DNA of 64,000 nucleotides. It comes from Porphyrobacter sp. Lineage in GTDB: Bacteria > Pseudomonadota > Alphaproteobacteria > Sphingomonadales > Sphingomonadaceae. The stretch is from the NCBI GenBank assembly GCA_027533455.1, contig JAPZUC010000006.1:62001-126000 (forward strand), written 5' to 3'. Position numbers and translations under genes: made by a program. This document shows positions 44,152 to 53,785 of the stretch, piece by piece. Under the pieces are notes generated by a model. The model did not search any database, was not told the DNA's origin, and was given only the letters and a program-made list of their open reading frames with translations. How positions within the stretch are numbered: the stretch's first letter is position 1; the number at the start of each line of letters is the position of its first letter.

Positions 44152-44934
44152 ATGCGCATCGGCAAGCAGGACAACGCGGTGACCTCGATCTGCACCTCGG
44201 ATGCTACCAGCATCACTGTCCGCGGGCATGACCTGTGTTCCGAGGTCATCGGCCATGTCGATTTCACGAGCTATTTCTGGCTGCTGGTGACCGGCACCAT
44301 GCCCAGCGCCCCGCAGAAGGCGCTGGCTGATGCCGTGCTGTGCGCGATTGCCGAACACGGGCTGGTTCCCTCCGTCGTCGCCACCCGCATGACCTATGCC
44401 GCCGCGCCCGAGGCGTTCCACGGCGCAGTCGCTGCGGGCCTGCTGGGCTGCGGCTCTGTGGTGCTGGGTAGCGCGGAGGTGGCCGGCAAGTTCTACGCGC
44501 AGGTGGTCGCCGATGCCGAGGGCGCTGATGCCGCCGCTATCGCCATCGAATCCCTGCGCGCCCTGCGTGCCGAGAAGAAGGCCATCCCCGGCTTCGGCCA
44601 CCCGCAGCATTCGGGCGGTGATCCGCGTGCGCATCGCCTGCTTGCGCTGGCCAAGGAGTACGGGATGGAGGGCAAGCACATCGCGATGTTGCGCACCATC
44701 GAAGCTGTGCTGCCCGAGGCGATTGGCCGCAGTCTCCCCATCAACGTTAACGGCGCGATCCCCGCCGTGATGCTCGATGCAGGCTTCCCGCTGGCGGCGC
44801 TGAAGGGCATCTCGCTCCTCGCCCGCACCGCGAGCCTTATCGCACACCTTCAGGAAGAGACCGAGCAGCCCATCGGCTTTATCATGAGCGGCGCGGCGGC
44901 GGAGCGGATCGGGTTCGACGACGGAAGCGAATAA
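44152..44934 (+). CDS. Citryl-CoA lyase / citrate-synthase-fold protein
   Basis: A 260-residue protein equal to the catalytic part of citrate synthase without the large helical extension, as in the citryl-CoA lyase of Hydrogenobacter. It has WLLVTGTMP, PGFGHPQHSGGDPRAHRL with a catalytic-type histidine, and INVNGAIPAVMLDAGFP. Such enzymes cleave a citryl-type CoA ester to acetyl-CoA and an oxoacid. The true substrate here is unknown; divergence from a CoA-transferase suggests an analogue of citryl-CoA made by that enzyme. Confidence 0.85.
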   Translation: MRIGKQDNAVTSICTSDATSITVRGHDLCSEVIGHVDFTSYFWLLVTGTMPSAPQKALADAVLCAIAEHGLVPSVVATRMTYAAAPEAFHGAVAAGLLGCGSVVLGSAEVAGKFYAQVVADAEGADAAAIAIESLRALRAEKKAIPGFGHPQHSGGDPRAHRLLALAKEYGMEGKHIAMLRTIEAVLPEAIGRSLPINVNGAIPAVMLDAGFPLAALKGISLLARTASLIAHLQEETEQPIGFIMSGAAAERIGFDDGSE

Positions 44935-44996
44935 GCTGCCCGCTTGATCGGGCGCTGCCCCTCGGCCACTGTTGGGGCGAGACAAGGGGGACGCGC

Positions 44997-46349
44997 ATGA
45001 TCGGACGCCATTTGATTTCACTCGGGGCGCTGTTGGCGGCGACGCCTGCGCTGGCTGACGCCCCTCTGCCGCTCAGCGAAACCGAGGTTGCCGCTCCCGC
45101 CCTGCCCTCCATCCTCGCCCCGCGTGAACGGGCGGCGCTTGAAAACCGCATCCTTGCCGAGCGGCTCGACACCCTCATCCCGCAGATCATGCGCGCCGAA
45201 GGCATCGACATGTGGCTGCTGGTGGCGCGCGAATATTTCGAGGAGCCGGTGGTCGCGACCATGCTAGATGCCGAGAACATGCATGCGCGGCGGCGGACGA
45301 TCCTGATCTTCCACGATGCCGGCAATGGCAAGCCCGTCGAGCGTCTGACCGTCAGCCGCTATGGCCTTGGCGGACTGTTCGCACCCGCGTGGAATCCCGA
45401 CAAGCAGCCCGACCAGTGGCAGGCGGTGGCGGAAATCATCGCCGCACGAAACCCTGCGAAAATCGCGATCAACTCCTCGGACCTCTATCAGTTCGCCGAC
45501 GGCATGACGCTGAGCCAGTATGATCGCTTCATGTCCGCCCTGCCTTCCGCGCTGCACGAGCGCGTCGCCAGCGGCGAAGGACTGGCGATCCGCTGGCTCG
45601 AGACCCGCACGCCCGCAGAGATGGAACTCTACCCCACCGTGGTGCGCCTTGCCCATGCGGTGATCGGGGAAGCGTTCTCCCGCAAAGTCATCACCCCAGG
45701 CGTCACCACCGCCGAACAAGTGCAGTGGTGGTATCGCGACCGGATGATGAAGCTGGGCCTGACCCCGTGGTTTCACCCCTCGGTCGCGATCCAGCGGCAG
45801 GGGGCGAAAGGCATGATCGAGGGCGAAGAGGTGATCCAGCCGGGTGATCTTTTGTGGACCGATTTTGGCATCACCTATCTGCGCCTCAACACCGATACCC
45901 AGCATCTGGCCTACGTTCTGAAGCCCGGCGAAACCGAAGCACCGGCAGGGCTGCGCGCGGGGCTGGCGAATTCGAACAAGGTGCAAGACTTCCTCACCCG
46001 CGCCTTTGCCGTCGGGCGCAGCGGCAACGATGCGCTGGCACAGGCGCGCGCGGATGCGATTGCGGCAGGGCTCGATCCGTCGATCTACACCCACCCCATC
46101 GGCCACCACGGCCACGGCGCGGGGCCGAGCATCGGTTTCTGGGACAACCAGAAGGCCGACCCGCGCGGCGCAGGCCCGATCCGCGCGAACACCGCTTGGT
46201 CGATCGAGCTGACCTCTTATGCGAGCGTGCCCGAATGGGGCGGGCAAAAGGTCGACTTCCGAACCGAGGAAGACGCGTTTTTCGACGGCACAACCGTGCG
46301 CTATATAGACGGGCGCCAGACGGAAATTACGCTGGTCCCGTCGGATTAG
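44997..46349 (+). CDS. M24 family metallopeptidase (Xaa-Pro peptidase-like), secreted
   Basis: A 450-residue creatinase/prolidase-fold peptidase with a signal peptide (ATPALAD). The M24 metal ligands are visible: D in LWTDFGITY, D in NTDTQH, H in HPIGHHGHG, E in WSIELTSY, and E in DFRTEEDAFF. It should remove a residue before proline or cleave a similar amide in the periplasm. It lies 62 bases after the lyase gene with the same direction; whether it belongs to that transcript is unclear. Its stop overlaps the stop of the convergent SMP-30-like gene. Confidence 0.9.
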   Translation: MIGRHLISLGALLAATPALADAPLPLSETEVAAPALPSILAPRERAALENRILAERLDTLIPQIMRAEGIDMWLLVAREYFEEPVVATMLDAENMHARRRTILIFHDAGNGKPVERLTVSRYGLGGLFAPAWNPDKQPDQWQAVAEIIAARNPAKIAINSSDLYQFADGMTLSQYDRFMSALPSALHERVASGEGLAIRWLETRTPAEMELYPTVVRLAHAVIGEAFSRKVITPGVTTAEQVQWWYRDRMMKLGLTPWFHPSVAIQRQGAKGMIEGEEVIQPGDLLWTDFGITYLRLNTDTQHLAYVLKPGETEAPAGLRAGLANSNKVQDFLTRAFAVGRSGNDALAQARADAIAAGLDPSIYTHPIGHHGHGAGPSIGFWDNQKADPRGAGPIRANTAWSIELTSYASVPEWGGQKVDFRTEEDAFFDGTTVRYIDGRQTEITLVPSD

Positions 46350-47302
46350 GGCTTGATTGAAGACCCGATCCCACGCGCGCGGGTGCTGACCTTCCACACC
46401 TCGGTGCCTGAGGTGATATAGAGATCGGACAAGCCCGGCCTCGCCCAACCGACATTGCTCGCCCGGATCGGCAGTTCCAGCGTGGCGACGCGGGTGCCAT
46501 CGGGGGCGATCACGCAGACCCCGGCCGGGCAGGTCGCGAACACGCGGCCTTCGCTGTCGACCCGCAAGCCATCGACCGGAAACGGTTTTCCCTCGATCGC
46601 GAGGTCGGCCAGCAGCCGCTTTTCACTGGCGGAACCGGCGGCGGCGAGAGTGTAGGCCCATACCTTGTTCGACGCGGAGTCGCTAACATAGAGCGTCGCC
46701 TCGTTCGGAGAGAGCGCGATACCGTTCGGGCGTCCCAGCGCGTCATCAATCAGCACCATCCGCCCGCTCGCTTCATCGAACGCGAACACGCCGTTGAAGC
46801 CGACTTCGGCGGCGCGCTGCACCCCGTTGTAAGCGCTATTCAGGCCATAGGGCGGATCGGTGAACAGGATCAGACCATCGCTGCGCACCACCACATCATT
46901 CGGACTATTGAGATGCTTGCCCTGATATGCAGCGACCACCGTCACCCGCCCGCCTTCCGGCGTCCAGCGGGTCAGTTCGCCACTGCCATGCTCGGCATTG
47001 AGAAGCGCGCCGTTACGGTCGAAAGTATGGCCATTGGCGCGAAATGATGGCGTGTAGAGTACGCGCGGTGTTTCACCGGGGATCATCATGTAGACCGTAT
47101 CGCCGGAAATATCGCTGAAGATGACCCGCGCCCCGTCCCACACCGGGCCTTCGGTGAAGTTGTAACCCTCGCCAACCTTTTCCATGCTGCCGGGGATGAA
47201 GACGCCGTCATCTTCCACTGGCCAGATGTCGGGCACCTGCGCGCAGGCACCGCTTGCAACGAGCGCCGCGATCCCGGCGATCAATCCCCATGTCCTGCGC
47301 AT
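46346..47302 (-). CDS. SMP-30/gluconolactonase family protein, secreted
   Basis: A 318-residue six-bladed beta-propeller with a signal peptide (ending SGACAQ). SMP-30 metal-site blocks are visible: YNFTEGPVWD (the glutamate ligand), LNSPNDVVVRSDGLILFTDPPYGL (Asn/Asp ligands), and GRPNGIALSPNEATLYVSD. Members hydrolyse sugar or aromatic lactones. The ATG at 47302 is preferred because AAAAGG lies 9 bases upstream; an ATG at 47311 abuts the ribosome site. It is divergent from mmsA. Confidence 0.9.
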   Translation of the reverse strand: MRRTWGLIAGIAALVASGACAQVPDIWPVEDDGVFIPGSMEKVGEGYNFTEGPVWDGARVIFSDISGDTVYMMIPGETPRVLYTPSFRANGHTFDRNGALLNAEHGSGELTRWTPEGGRVTVVAAYQGKHLNSPNDVVVRSDGLILFTDPPYGLNSAYNGVQRAAEVGFNGVFAFDEASGRMVLIDDALGRPNGIALSPNEATLYVSDSASNKVWAYTLAAAGSASEKRLLADLAIEGKPFPVDGLRVDSEGRVFATCPAGVCVIAPDGTRVATLELPIRASNVGWARPGLSDLYITSGTEVWKVSTRARGIGSSIKP

Positions 47303-47442
47303 AATACGCATCCTTTTCTGTGGCCCCAAGACAGCAGCTTGGCCCTTCCGACTGGCCTATGCCAGCACTTTTGAGGGGAGCCGCAAGGCTTGCATGGGGG
47401 CGCCTCGGGGGGCATTGGGAGCGGCAGACAGGAGACCCCGAA

Positions 47443-48936
47443 ATGCGTCAAATCGACCACTTCATTGTCGGCGACAGCCCGGCCCCCACCCGCAAGCATC
47501 AAATCTGGAATCCCTCGACCGGCGAAGTGCAGGCCGAAGTCGCATTGGGTGACGCCGCGCTGCTTGCCCGCGCTGTGGAAACCGCCAAGCGCGTCCAGCC
47601 GGCCTGGGCCGCGACCAACCCCCAGCGCCGCGCACGGGTGATGTTCGCCTTCAAGGAGCTGGTCGAGGCCAACATGCAGAGCCTCGCCGAGATGCTCTCC
47701 AGCGAACACGGCAAGACCGTGCCCGACGCGCGCGGCGATGTGCAGCGCGGGCTTGAAGTGATCGAATATGCCTGCGGCCTCCCGCAAATCATGAAGGGCG
47801 AGTATACTCACGGCGCTGGCCCGGGGATCGACGTCTATTCGATGCGCCAGCCGCTCGGCATCGGCGTGGGGATCACCCCGTTCAACTTCCCGGCGATGAT
47901 CCCGATGTGGATGTTCGGCATGGCCTGCGCGGCGGGCAATGCCTTTATCCTGAAGCCCTCGGAACGCGATCCGAGCGTGCCGGTTCGGCTGGCCGAGCTG
48001 TTCCTTGAAGCGGGCGCGCCCGAGGGGCTGCTTCAGGTCGTCCATGGTGACAAGGAGATGGTCGACGCGATCCTCGACCACCCGGATATCGCTGCGATCA
48101 GCTTCGTCGGAAGCTCCGACATCGCGCAGTATATCTACGCGCGCGGCTCGGCGAACAACAAGCGCGTGCAGGCGTTCGGCGGCGCCAAGAACCACGGCAT
48201 CGTGCTGCCCGACGCCGATCTTGATCAGGTCGTCACCGACCTGACCGGCGCGGCCTTCGGCTCGGCGGGCGAGCGTTGCATGGCGCTGCCCGTGGTGGTG
48301 CCGGTGGGCGAGGAAACGGCGGAGCGCCTCAAGGAAAAGCTGCTCAAGTCCATCGCAGGCCTGCGCATCGGTGTCTCCAACGATCCCGACGCCGATTACG
48401 GCCCGGTCGTCACGCCCGAGCACAAGGCGCGGATCGAGCAGTGGATCACCACCGCCGAGGAAGAGGGCGCGGAGATCGTCGTCGACGGGCGCGGGTTCTC
48501 GCTTCAGGGCCACGAGAAGGGCTTCTTTGTCGGGCCGACGCTGATTGACCATGTCACCCCGCAGATGACATCCTATCAGGAGGAAATCTTCGGCCCGGTG
48601 CTCCAGATCGTGCGCGCCAAGGACTTCGAGGAGGCAGTGCGCCTTCCTTCCGAGCACCAGTATGGTAACGGCGTCGCGATCTTCACCCGCAACGGCCACG
48701 CCGCGCGCGAGTTCGCCGCGCGCGTGAATGTCGGGATGGTCGGCATCAACGTGCCGATTCCCGTGCCGGTCGCCTATCACTCGTTCGGCGGGTGGAAGCG
48801 TTCGGGCTTCGGCGACATCGACCAATATGGCACGGAAGGCCTGCGGTTCTGGACCAAGAACAAGAAGATCACCCAGCGCTGGCCCGACGGCTCGCAGGAC
48901 GGCAGCAACGCCTTCGTGATCCCGACGATGGGGTAA
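47443..48936 (+). CDS. mmsA: Methylmalonate-semialdehyde dehydrogenase (CoA-acylating)
   Basis: A 497-residue aldehyde dehydrogenase of the MmsA type that turns methylmalonate semialdehyde (valine, thymine) or malonate semialdehyde (beta-alanine) into propionyl- or acetyl-CoA. It has GITPFNFPAMIPMWMFGMA, the GGAKNHGIVLPDAD cofactor region and the catalytic cysteine in GSAGERCMALP. The start follows GGAGA. No other valine-degradation gene (mmsB, bkd) is adjacent in the window. Confidence 0.96.
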   Translation: MRQIDHFIVGDSPAPTRKHQIWNPSTGEVQAEVALGDAALLARAVETAKRVQPAWAATNPQRRARVMFAFKELVEANMQSLAEMLSSEHGKTVPDARGDVQRGLEVIEYACGLPQIMKGEYTHGAGPGIDVYSMRQPLGIGVGITPFNFPAMIPMWMFGMACAAGNAFILKPSERDPSVPVRLAELFLEAGAPEGLLQVVHGDKEMVDAILDHPDIAAISFVGSSDIAQYIYARGSANNKRVQAFGGAKNHGIVLPDADLDQVVTDLTGAAFGSAGERCMALPVVVPVGEETAERLKEKLLKSIAGLRIGVSNDPDADYGPVVTPEHKARIEQWITTAEEEGAEIVVDGRGFSLQGHEKGFFVGPTLIDHVTPQMTSYQEEIFGPVLQIVRAKDFEEAVRLPSEHQYGNGVAIFTRNGHAAREFAARVNVGMVGINVPIPVPVAYHSFGGWKRSGFGDIDQYGTEGLRFWTKNKKITQRWPDGSQDGSNAFVIPTMG

Positions 48937-48942
48937 GTCAAA

Positions 48943-48967
48943 GCGGCGGGGTAGCGCGCCCCGCCGC
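48943..48967 (+). terminator. GC hairpin after mmsA
   Basis: GCGGCGGGG and CCCCGCCGC make a perfect 9-bp stem with a TAGCGCG loop, starting 7 bases after the mmsA stop. The following sequence is AATT rather than a T run, so it may slow or end transcription in a factor-assisted way. Confidence 0.65.
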
Positions 48968-49101
48968 AATTGCCCGCGAGCATTCGCTATCCGTGCTTGG
49001 CTAACCGCGCGGTTTGCGGCTAAGGCCGCGCCCTATGGTAAACCCGCCCCCGCCATCCCCGCGCGCGTCGGCTGAAAGCTGAAAGCCGCGTCGGTCACAT
49101 C

Positions 49102-50415
49102 ATGAAGCGGGTATTCGCCAACATGGGCTGGCTGCTCGGCGGGCGCGGGTTCAACGCGGTGCTGAGCCTCGTCTACCTTGCGATCGCCGCACGCACGCTC
49201 GGCACGGTGGGCTTCGGCCAGATGGCGCTGATCATCGCGCTGGGGCAGGCGATCACCGGTTTTTCGAGCTTTCAGACCTGGCAGTTCATCGTCCGCTGGG
49301 GCGCCGATCCGGAAAACCCGGGCGTCGATATCGACCGTGCCCGCGAGGCAACCGGGTTCGCCGTGGCGCTCGACCTGCTCTCCTTTGCGGGCGGAACTGT
49401 TGCTTCGGCGGTGCTGGTGCTGACCGCGCCCTTGTGGCTGGATGTGCCGCCAGATCTCATGTGGCTGACGTTCTGGTATTGTGTGGTTTCGGTGGCAACA
49501 ATCCGCACCACGCCGACGGGGATGCTGCGACTTCACAACGAATACGGCAAGGCCACCTGGGCAGAGGCGGTGCAGCCGATCATCCGCGCCGGGGGCGCCG
49601 GCCTTGCATGGTGGCTGATGCCTGATGTCACCGGTTTCATCCTCGCCTTTGCCGCTTCGGAAGTCGGCACGGCGCTGGCGCTTTGGGTGGTAGCGGTGCG
49701 GGTGCAGCCGGTGAGCCTCACCTCTATCAACCTCAAGAAGATACCCGCTCGATATGGCGGCGTTTGGCGCTTCGTGGTCTCGACCAACCTGTCGAGCAGC
49801 CTGGCAGTGGCGGGCAAGCAGGTTATGATCCTGCTGGTCGGCACCTTCGGCGGCGCCTACCTCGCGGGCGGTTTCCGCATCGCCAACCAGCTGGGCGTTG
49901 CGCTGATCGCGCTAGCGCAGACGATCTCCAAGGCGATTCTGCCCGAGCTCGTCCAGTCCCGTGACGGCGCGGTCGAAATGGCGCGCCGCATGGCAAACAT
50001 CGCCGCCATTGCAGGGGTGACGGCGGTCGTCACCGCGATTCTGTTCGGCCGACCGGGCTTGGCGTTGATCGCCGGTGACGAATTCACCGGCTTCTATTGG
50101 GCGATGATCATCCTCAGCATCGCTGGCGCGGTCGAGCTGGTGGGAGCGAGCCTCGAAAGCCTGCTGATTTCGGCTGGCAAGGCCCATGTCGCGTTCCTTG
50201 TGCGATTGTTCCCCACGATCCTTGCGCTGCTGATGCTGGAGATGGCGATCGACTGGAAGGGCGCGCAGGGCGCGAGCTTTGCGGTGCTGGGATCGAGCCT
50301 GCTCGCGGTGGTCGGCTTCTACGTCGCGATCGTGAACCTGAAGCAGTTCCGGCTGGTGGTGGACGAGCCCGACGAAGAAGGGGCGGACCAACGGCCCGCC
50401 CCTCCCAAATCCTAG
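49102..50415 (+). CDS. Polysaccharide biosynthesis flippase (Wzx/MATE-like)
   Basis: A 437-residue, about 12-14-helix membrane protein of the oligosaccharide flippase family: NMGWLLGGRGFNAVLSLVYLAIAARTLGTVGFGQMAL at the start is the family-typical lead, and a GGFRIANQLG segment marks the second half. It should flip a lipid-linked repeat unit across the inner membrane. No glycosyltransferase or wza/wzc gene is adjacent, so its polysaccharide is unknown. It is convergent with gcvPB, 30 bases apart. Confidence 0.88.
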   Translation: MKRVFANMGWLLGGRGFNAVLSLVYLAIAARTLGTVGFGQMALIIALGQAITGFSSFQTWQFIVRWGADPENPGVDIDRAREATGFAVALDLLSFAGGTVASAVLVLTAPLWLDVPPDLMWLTFWYCVVSVATIRTTPTGMLRLHNEYGKATWAEAVQPIIRAGGAGLAWWLMPDVTGFILAFAASEVGTALALWVVAVRVQPVSLTSINLKKIPARYGGVWRFVVSTNLSSSLAVAGKQVMILLVGTFGGAYLAGGFRIANQLGVALIALAQTISKAILPELVQSRDGAVEMARRMANIAAIAGVTAVVTAILFGRPGLALIAGDEFTGFYWAMIILSIAGAVELVGASLESLLISAGKAHVAFLVRLFPTILALLMLEMAIDWKGAQGASFAVLGSSLLAVVGFYVAIVNLKQFRLVVDEPDEEGADQRPAPPKS

Positions 50416-50432
50416 ACCATCCCGGTGTAAGC

Positions 50433-50449
50433 GTAAGGGTCTGCCTTAC
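50433..50449. terminator. Small hairpin between convergent flippase and gcvPB
   Basis: GTAAGG and CCTTAC make a 6-bp stem with a GTCTG loop in the 30-base gap, overlapping the gcvPB stop. A bidirectional end is plausible but the stem is short. Confidence 0.35.
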
Positions 50450-52002
50450 CCCTCGTAAGCGAGCTTAGGCTTACGCGCGGCGCCCGTTTCATCAAGGCGG
50501 CGACGTGGCGAGTAATAGGGAGCCTGCTTCAACGCCTCGTCACCTTCCAGCGCGCGTTCCGTTACCGCGCGGAAGGCGGTGATGAACTGGTCGATCGCCG
50601 CCTTGCTCTCGGTCTCGGTCGGCTCGACCAGCATCGCGCCGTGGACCACCAGCGGGAAATAGACCGTCATCGGGTGATAGCCCTCGTCGATCAGGCCCTT
50701 GGCCACGTCGAGCGTCGACAGACCATTGGTGAAGTCCTTGTCGCCGAACAGCGCCTCATGCATGCACGGGCCGCTCGCGCCGAAGGGAGCGTGGAGGATG
50801 TCTTCCATGCTGCGCAGTATATAGTTGGCGTTGAGCACAGCGTCCTCGGCGACCTGCTTCAACCCATCAGCCCCGTGGCTGAGCATGTAGGTCAGCGCGC
50901 GGGTGAACATGCCCATCTGGCCGTGGAATGCGGTCATGCGGCCGAAGCTCGGCCCGCGCTCCTCACGGTTTTCTTCCTCGACGAGGTAGAAGCTGCCCTC
51001 GGCATCCTTCCGGATGAAGGGCAGCGGCGCATAGGGCGCGAGCGCTTCGGACAGCACTACCGGCCCCGAACCCGGTCCGCCGCCACCGTGCGGGGTGGAG
51101 AAGGTCTTGTGCAGGTTGATGTGCATCGCATCGACCCCGAGGTCGCCCGGACGCACCTTGCCGACGATGGCGTTGAAGTTCGCCCCGTCGCAATAGACAT
51201 AGCCGCCCGCCGCATGGACCGCATCGGCGATCTCGCGGAAGTCCTTCTCAAACAAGCCACAGGTGTTGGGGTTGGTGATCATTACGCCGGCAACGTCCGG
51301 CCCGAGGCGGGCCTTCAGCGCGGCCACGTCGACCCGGCCTTCCGGCGTCGCGGGAATGTCTTCCACGCGGTAGCCAGCGAAGGCGGCGGTGGCGGGGTTG
51401 GTGCCGTGGGCGCTTTCGGGCACCAGCACCACCTCGCGCGCGTCGCCGCGGGCTTCGTGCGCGGCGCGGATCGCGAGGATGCCGCACAGCTCGCCATGCG
51501 CGCCGGCCTTGGGGCTCATCGCTACAGCGGGCATTCCGGTCAGCTTGCACAGCCAATGGCCGAGCTGATGCACGACTTCCAGCGCACCCTGCACCGACGA
51601 TTGCGGCGCGAGCGGGTGGATGTCTGCAAAGCCGGGAAGCCGCGCCATCTTCTCGTTCAAACGCGGATTATGCTTCATGGTGCAGGAACCGAGCGGGAAG
51701 AAGCCGAGGTCGATCCCGTAGTTCTGGCGACTGAGGCGCGTGTAGTGGCGCACCGTTTCGGGCTCGGTCAGGCCGACGAGGCCGATCGCCTCGCTGCGCG
51801 CAAGACCGCCGAGACGCGTCGGCGCGGCTGGATCGACGTCGGGCAGATCGACGCCGGTCACATCCGCGCGGCCGATTTCGAACAGCAGCGGCTCTTCGAG
51901 CATCAGCCCGCGGTTGCCGGTGGTGGTGACGGGGCCGCCGAGGAAACCGCTTTCCGCAAGGCTCATCTCAGGCTTCCAGCCGGACTTGTTGGGGGCGTTC
52001 AT
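50446..52002 (-). CDS. gcvPB: Glycine dehydrogenase (decarboxylating) subunit 2
   Basis: The C-terminal half of the split P protein of the glycine cleavage system, 518 residues. PLP-binding lysine K299 is in HINLHKTFSTPHGGGGPG. The P protein decarboxylates glycine and passes methylamine to GcvH. The ATG at 52002 overlaps the gcvPA stop (TGATG); a GTG 3 bases earlier is possible. The split P form is common in alphaproteobacteria and archaea. It is the last gene of the riboswitch-controlled operon. Confidence 0.97.
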   Translation of the reverse strand: MNAPNKSGWKPEMSLAESGFLGGPVTTTGNRGLMLEEPLLFEIGRADVTGVDLPDVDPAAPTRLGGLARSEAIGLVGLTEPETVRHYTRLSRQNYGIDLGFFPLGSCTMKHNPRLNEKMARLPGFADIHPLAPQSSVQGALEVVHQLGHWLCKLTGMPAVAMSPKAGAHGELCGILAIRAAHEARGDAREVVLVPESAHGTNPATAAFAGYRVEDIPATPEGRVDVAALKARLGPDVAGVMITNPNTCGLFEKDFREIADAVHAAGGYVYCDGANFNAIVGKVRPGDLGVDAMHINLHKTFSTPHGGGGPGSGPVVLSEALAPYAPLPFIRKDAEGSFYLVEEENREERGPSFGRMTAFHGQMGMFTRALTYMLSHGADGLKQVAEDAVLNANYILRSMEDILHAPFGASGPCMHEALFGDKDFTNGLSTLDVAKGLIDEGYHPMTVYFPLVVHGAMLVEPTETESKAAIDQFITAFRAVTERALEGDEALKQAPYYSPRRRLDETGAARKPKLAYEG

Positions 52003-53375
52003 CACACGGTCTCCTTGATGCTGGCTTCCAGCTCCTGCGCGAGCCGCTCGATATCGTCTTCGGTGGTCGTCTCGGTCACCGCGACAAGCAGCGCGTGTTC
52101 GAGCGCCTCGACGCCCGGGTAAAGCCGCCCGAGCGACACCCCGCCCAGCACGCCGCGATCGGCGAGGTCGCGGATGATCTCGCGCGCGGGCTTGCCGCCA
52201 AGCATCAGGGTGAACTCGTTGAAGAAGGCGGTGTTGAGCACTTCGACGCCCGGCACTTTGGCGAGGCGATCGGCAGCGAGGCAGGCCAGACGGTGGTTCT
52301 CGGCTGCCAGCTCGCGCAGGCCGCGTTCACCCAGCAGCGTCATGTGCACCGAGAACGCCAGCGCACAGAGCCCCGAGTTGGTGCAGATGTTGCTCGTCGC
52401 CTTCTCGCGGCGGATGTGTTGTTCGCGGGTGGAGAGCGTCAGCACGAAGCCGCGCTTGCCCTCGGCGTCCGTGGTTTCGCCGCACAGCCGGCCCGGCATC
52501 TGGCGCACGTGCTTGGGATCGCGCACAGCGAACAGGCCGAGGTAAGGACCGCCGAATTGCAGGCCAACGCCCAGCGACTGGCCCTCGCCCACCACAATGT
52601 CCGCGCCCATCTCGCCCGGCGACATGATCGCGCCCAAGGCCACAGGCTCGGTGTTGACGACGACCAGCAGCGCGCCCTTGGCGTGGGCGGCTTCGGCCAC
52701 CGGCGTCAGGTCGCTGATCCGGCCGAGGATGTCGGGATATTGCACCACCACGCAGGCGGTTTCCTCGTCGATCCGGGCAATCAGGCCATCCAGATCAGGC
52801 TCGGCGGTGATCGCGGGCAGCGCGTCGGCGATCTCGTCACCGGTGAAGTGCGCCATGGTCTTCACGACCTGTGCGTAATGCGGGTGGAGCGCGCCCGAGA
52901 GCACCGCGCGCTTGCGCTTGGTGACGCGGGTCGCCATCGCCACGGCCTCCCAGCACGCGGTCGAGCCATCATAGAGCGAGGCATTCGCCACCGCGCAGCC
53001 ATAGAGCCGCGCGACCTGCGTCTGGAACTCGAACAGCATCTGCAGCGTGCCCTGCGCGATTTCCGGCTGGTAGGGCGTATAAGCGGTCAGGAACTCGCCG
53101 CGTTGGATGATGGTGTCGACGCTGGCAGGCACGTGGTGCCGGTATGCGCCTGCGCCGAGGAAGAACGGCACCTCCCCTGCCACCAAATTCTTCGCGGCGA
53201 GCGCCTTCATGTGGCGTTCGACCGCCATCTCGCTGGCGTGCATCGGCAGGCCGCGGATCGGGCCGTCGAGACGGGCGACTTCGGGCACATCGACGAACAG
53301 GTCATCGACGCTCGCAGCGCCGATTTTCGCCAGCATCGCCTGCCGGTCAGTATCGGTGAGGGGGAGGTAGCGCAT
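52002..53375 (-). CDS. gcvPA: Glycine dehydrogenase (decarboxylating) subunit 1
   Basis: The N-terminal half of the split P protein, 457 residues. Typical blocks: [49 protein letters not shown], and NEFTLMLGG. It forms the active heterodimer with GcvPB. The gene starts 38 bases after the gcvH stop and overlaps gcvPB. The order gcvT-gcvH-gcvPA-gcvPB is complete apart from the shared L protein, which is encoded elsewhere. Confidence 0.97.
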   Translation of the reverse strand: MRYLPLTDTDRQAMLAKIGAASVDDLFVDVPEVARLDGPIRGLPMHASEMAVERHMKALAAKNLVAGEVPFFLGAGAYRHHVPASVDTIIQRGEFLTAYTPYQPEIAQGTLQMLFEFQTQVARLYGCAVANASLYDGSTACWEAVAMATRVTKRKRAVLSGALHPHYAQVVKTMAHFTGDEIADALPAITAEPDLDGLIARIDEETACVVVQYPDILGRISDLTPVAEAAHAKGALLVVVNTEPVALGAIMSPGEMGADIVVGEGQSLGVGLQFGGPYLGLFAVRDPKHVRQMPGRLCGETTDAEGKRGFVLTLSTREQHIRREKATSNICTNSGLCALAFSVHMTLLGERGLRELAAENHRLACLAADRLAKVPGVEVLNTAFFNEFTLMLGGKPAREIIRDLADRGVLGGVSLGRLYPGVEALEHALLVAVTETTTEDDIERLAQELEASIKETV

Positions 53376-53413
53376 GGGTTTTCAGCCTCGGCTGGAGAGG
53401 AAAGTGGGAAGTG

Positions 53414-53782
53414 TCAGAGCTCTTCGAGGAAGGCCTTGTAGCCGTCTTCGTCCATCAACCCGTCAAGCTCGCCGACGTCGGCGATGGTCATCTTGAAGAA
53501 CCAGCCGCCGTCTTCGGGCGCGGAGTTGACCAGCGCCGGGTCTTCTTCCAGCGCGGGGTTCACTTCGGTGATCTCGCCGGTGATCGGGGCGTAGACATCG
53601 CTGGCGGCCTTGACGGATTCGACCACAGCAGCGTCCTTGCCCTGCTCGATCAGCGCGCCGACTTCGGGCAGTTCGACGAACACGATGTCGCCCAGCTGGC
53701 CTTGCGCGTATTCGGTGATGCCGACCGTGGCAATGTCGCCTTCGACTTCAATCCATTCGTGTTCGTCAGTGTAATAACGCAT
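53414..53782 (-). CDS. gcvH: Glycine cleavage system H protein
   Basis: A 122-residue lipoyl carrier that shuttles the aminomethyl group between the P, T and L proteins. The lipoylated lysine is K58 in [10 protein letters not shown]; the fold opens with [25 protein letters not shown]. Length and motifs are normal. It starts 3 bases after the gcvT stop, so the two are tightly coupled. Confidence 0.98.
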   Translation of the reverse strand: MRYYTDEHEWIEVEGDIATVGITEYAQGQLGDIVFVELPEVGALIEQGKDAAVVESVKAASDVYAPITGEITEVNPALEEDPALVNSAPEDGGWFFKMTIADVGELDGLMDEDGYKAFLEEL

Positions 53783-53785
53783 GGG

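Noticed and set aside
44059..45021. N-terminal extension of the CoA-transferase running over the lyase gene
   Set aside because: The extension is antisense to the citryl-CoA-lyase-like gene and crosses the operator. The normal family start is at 44058.
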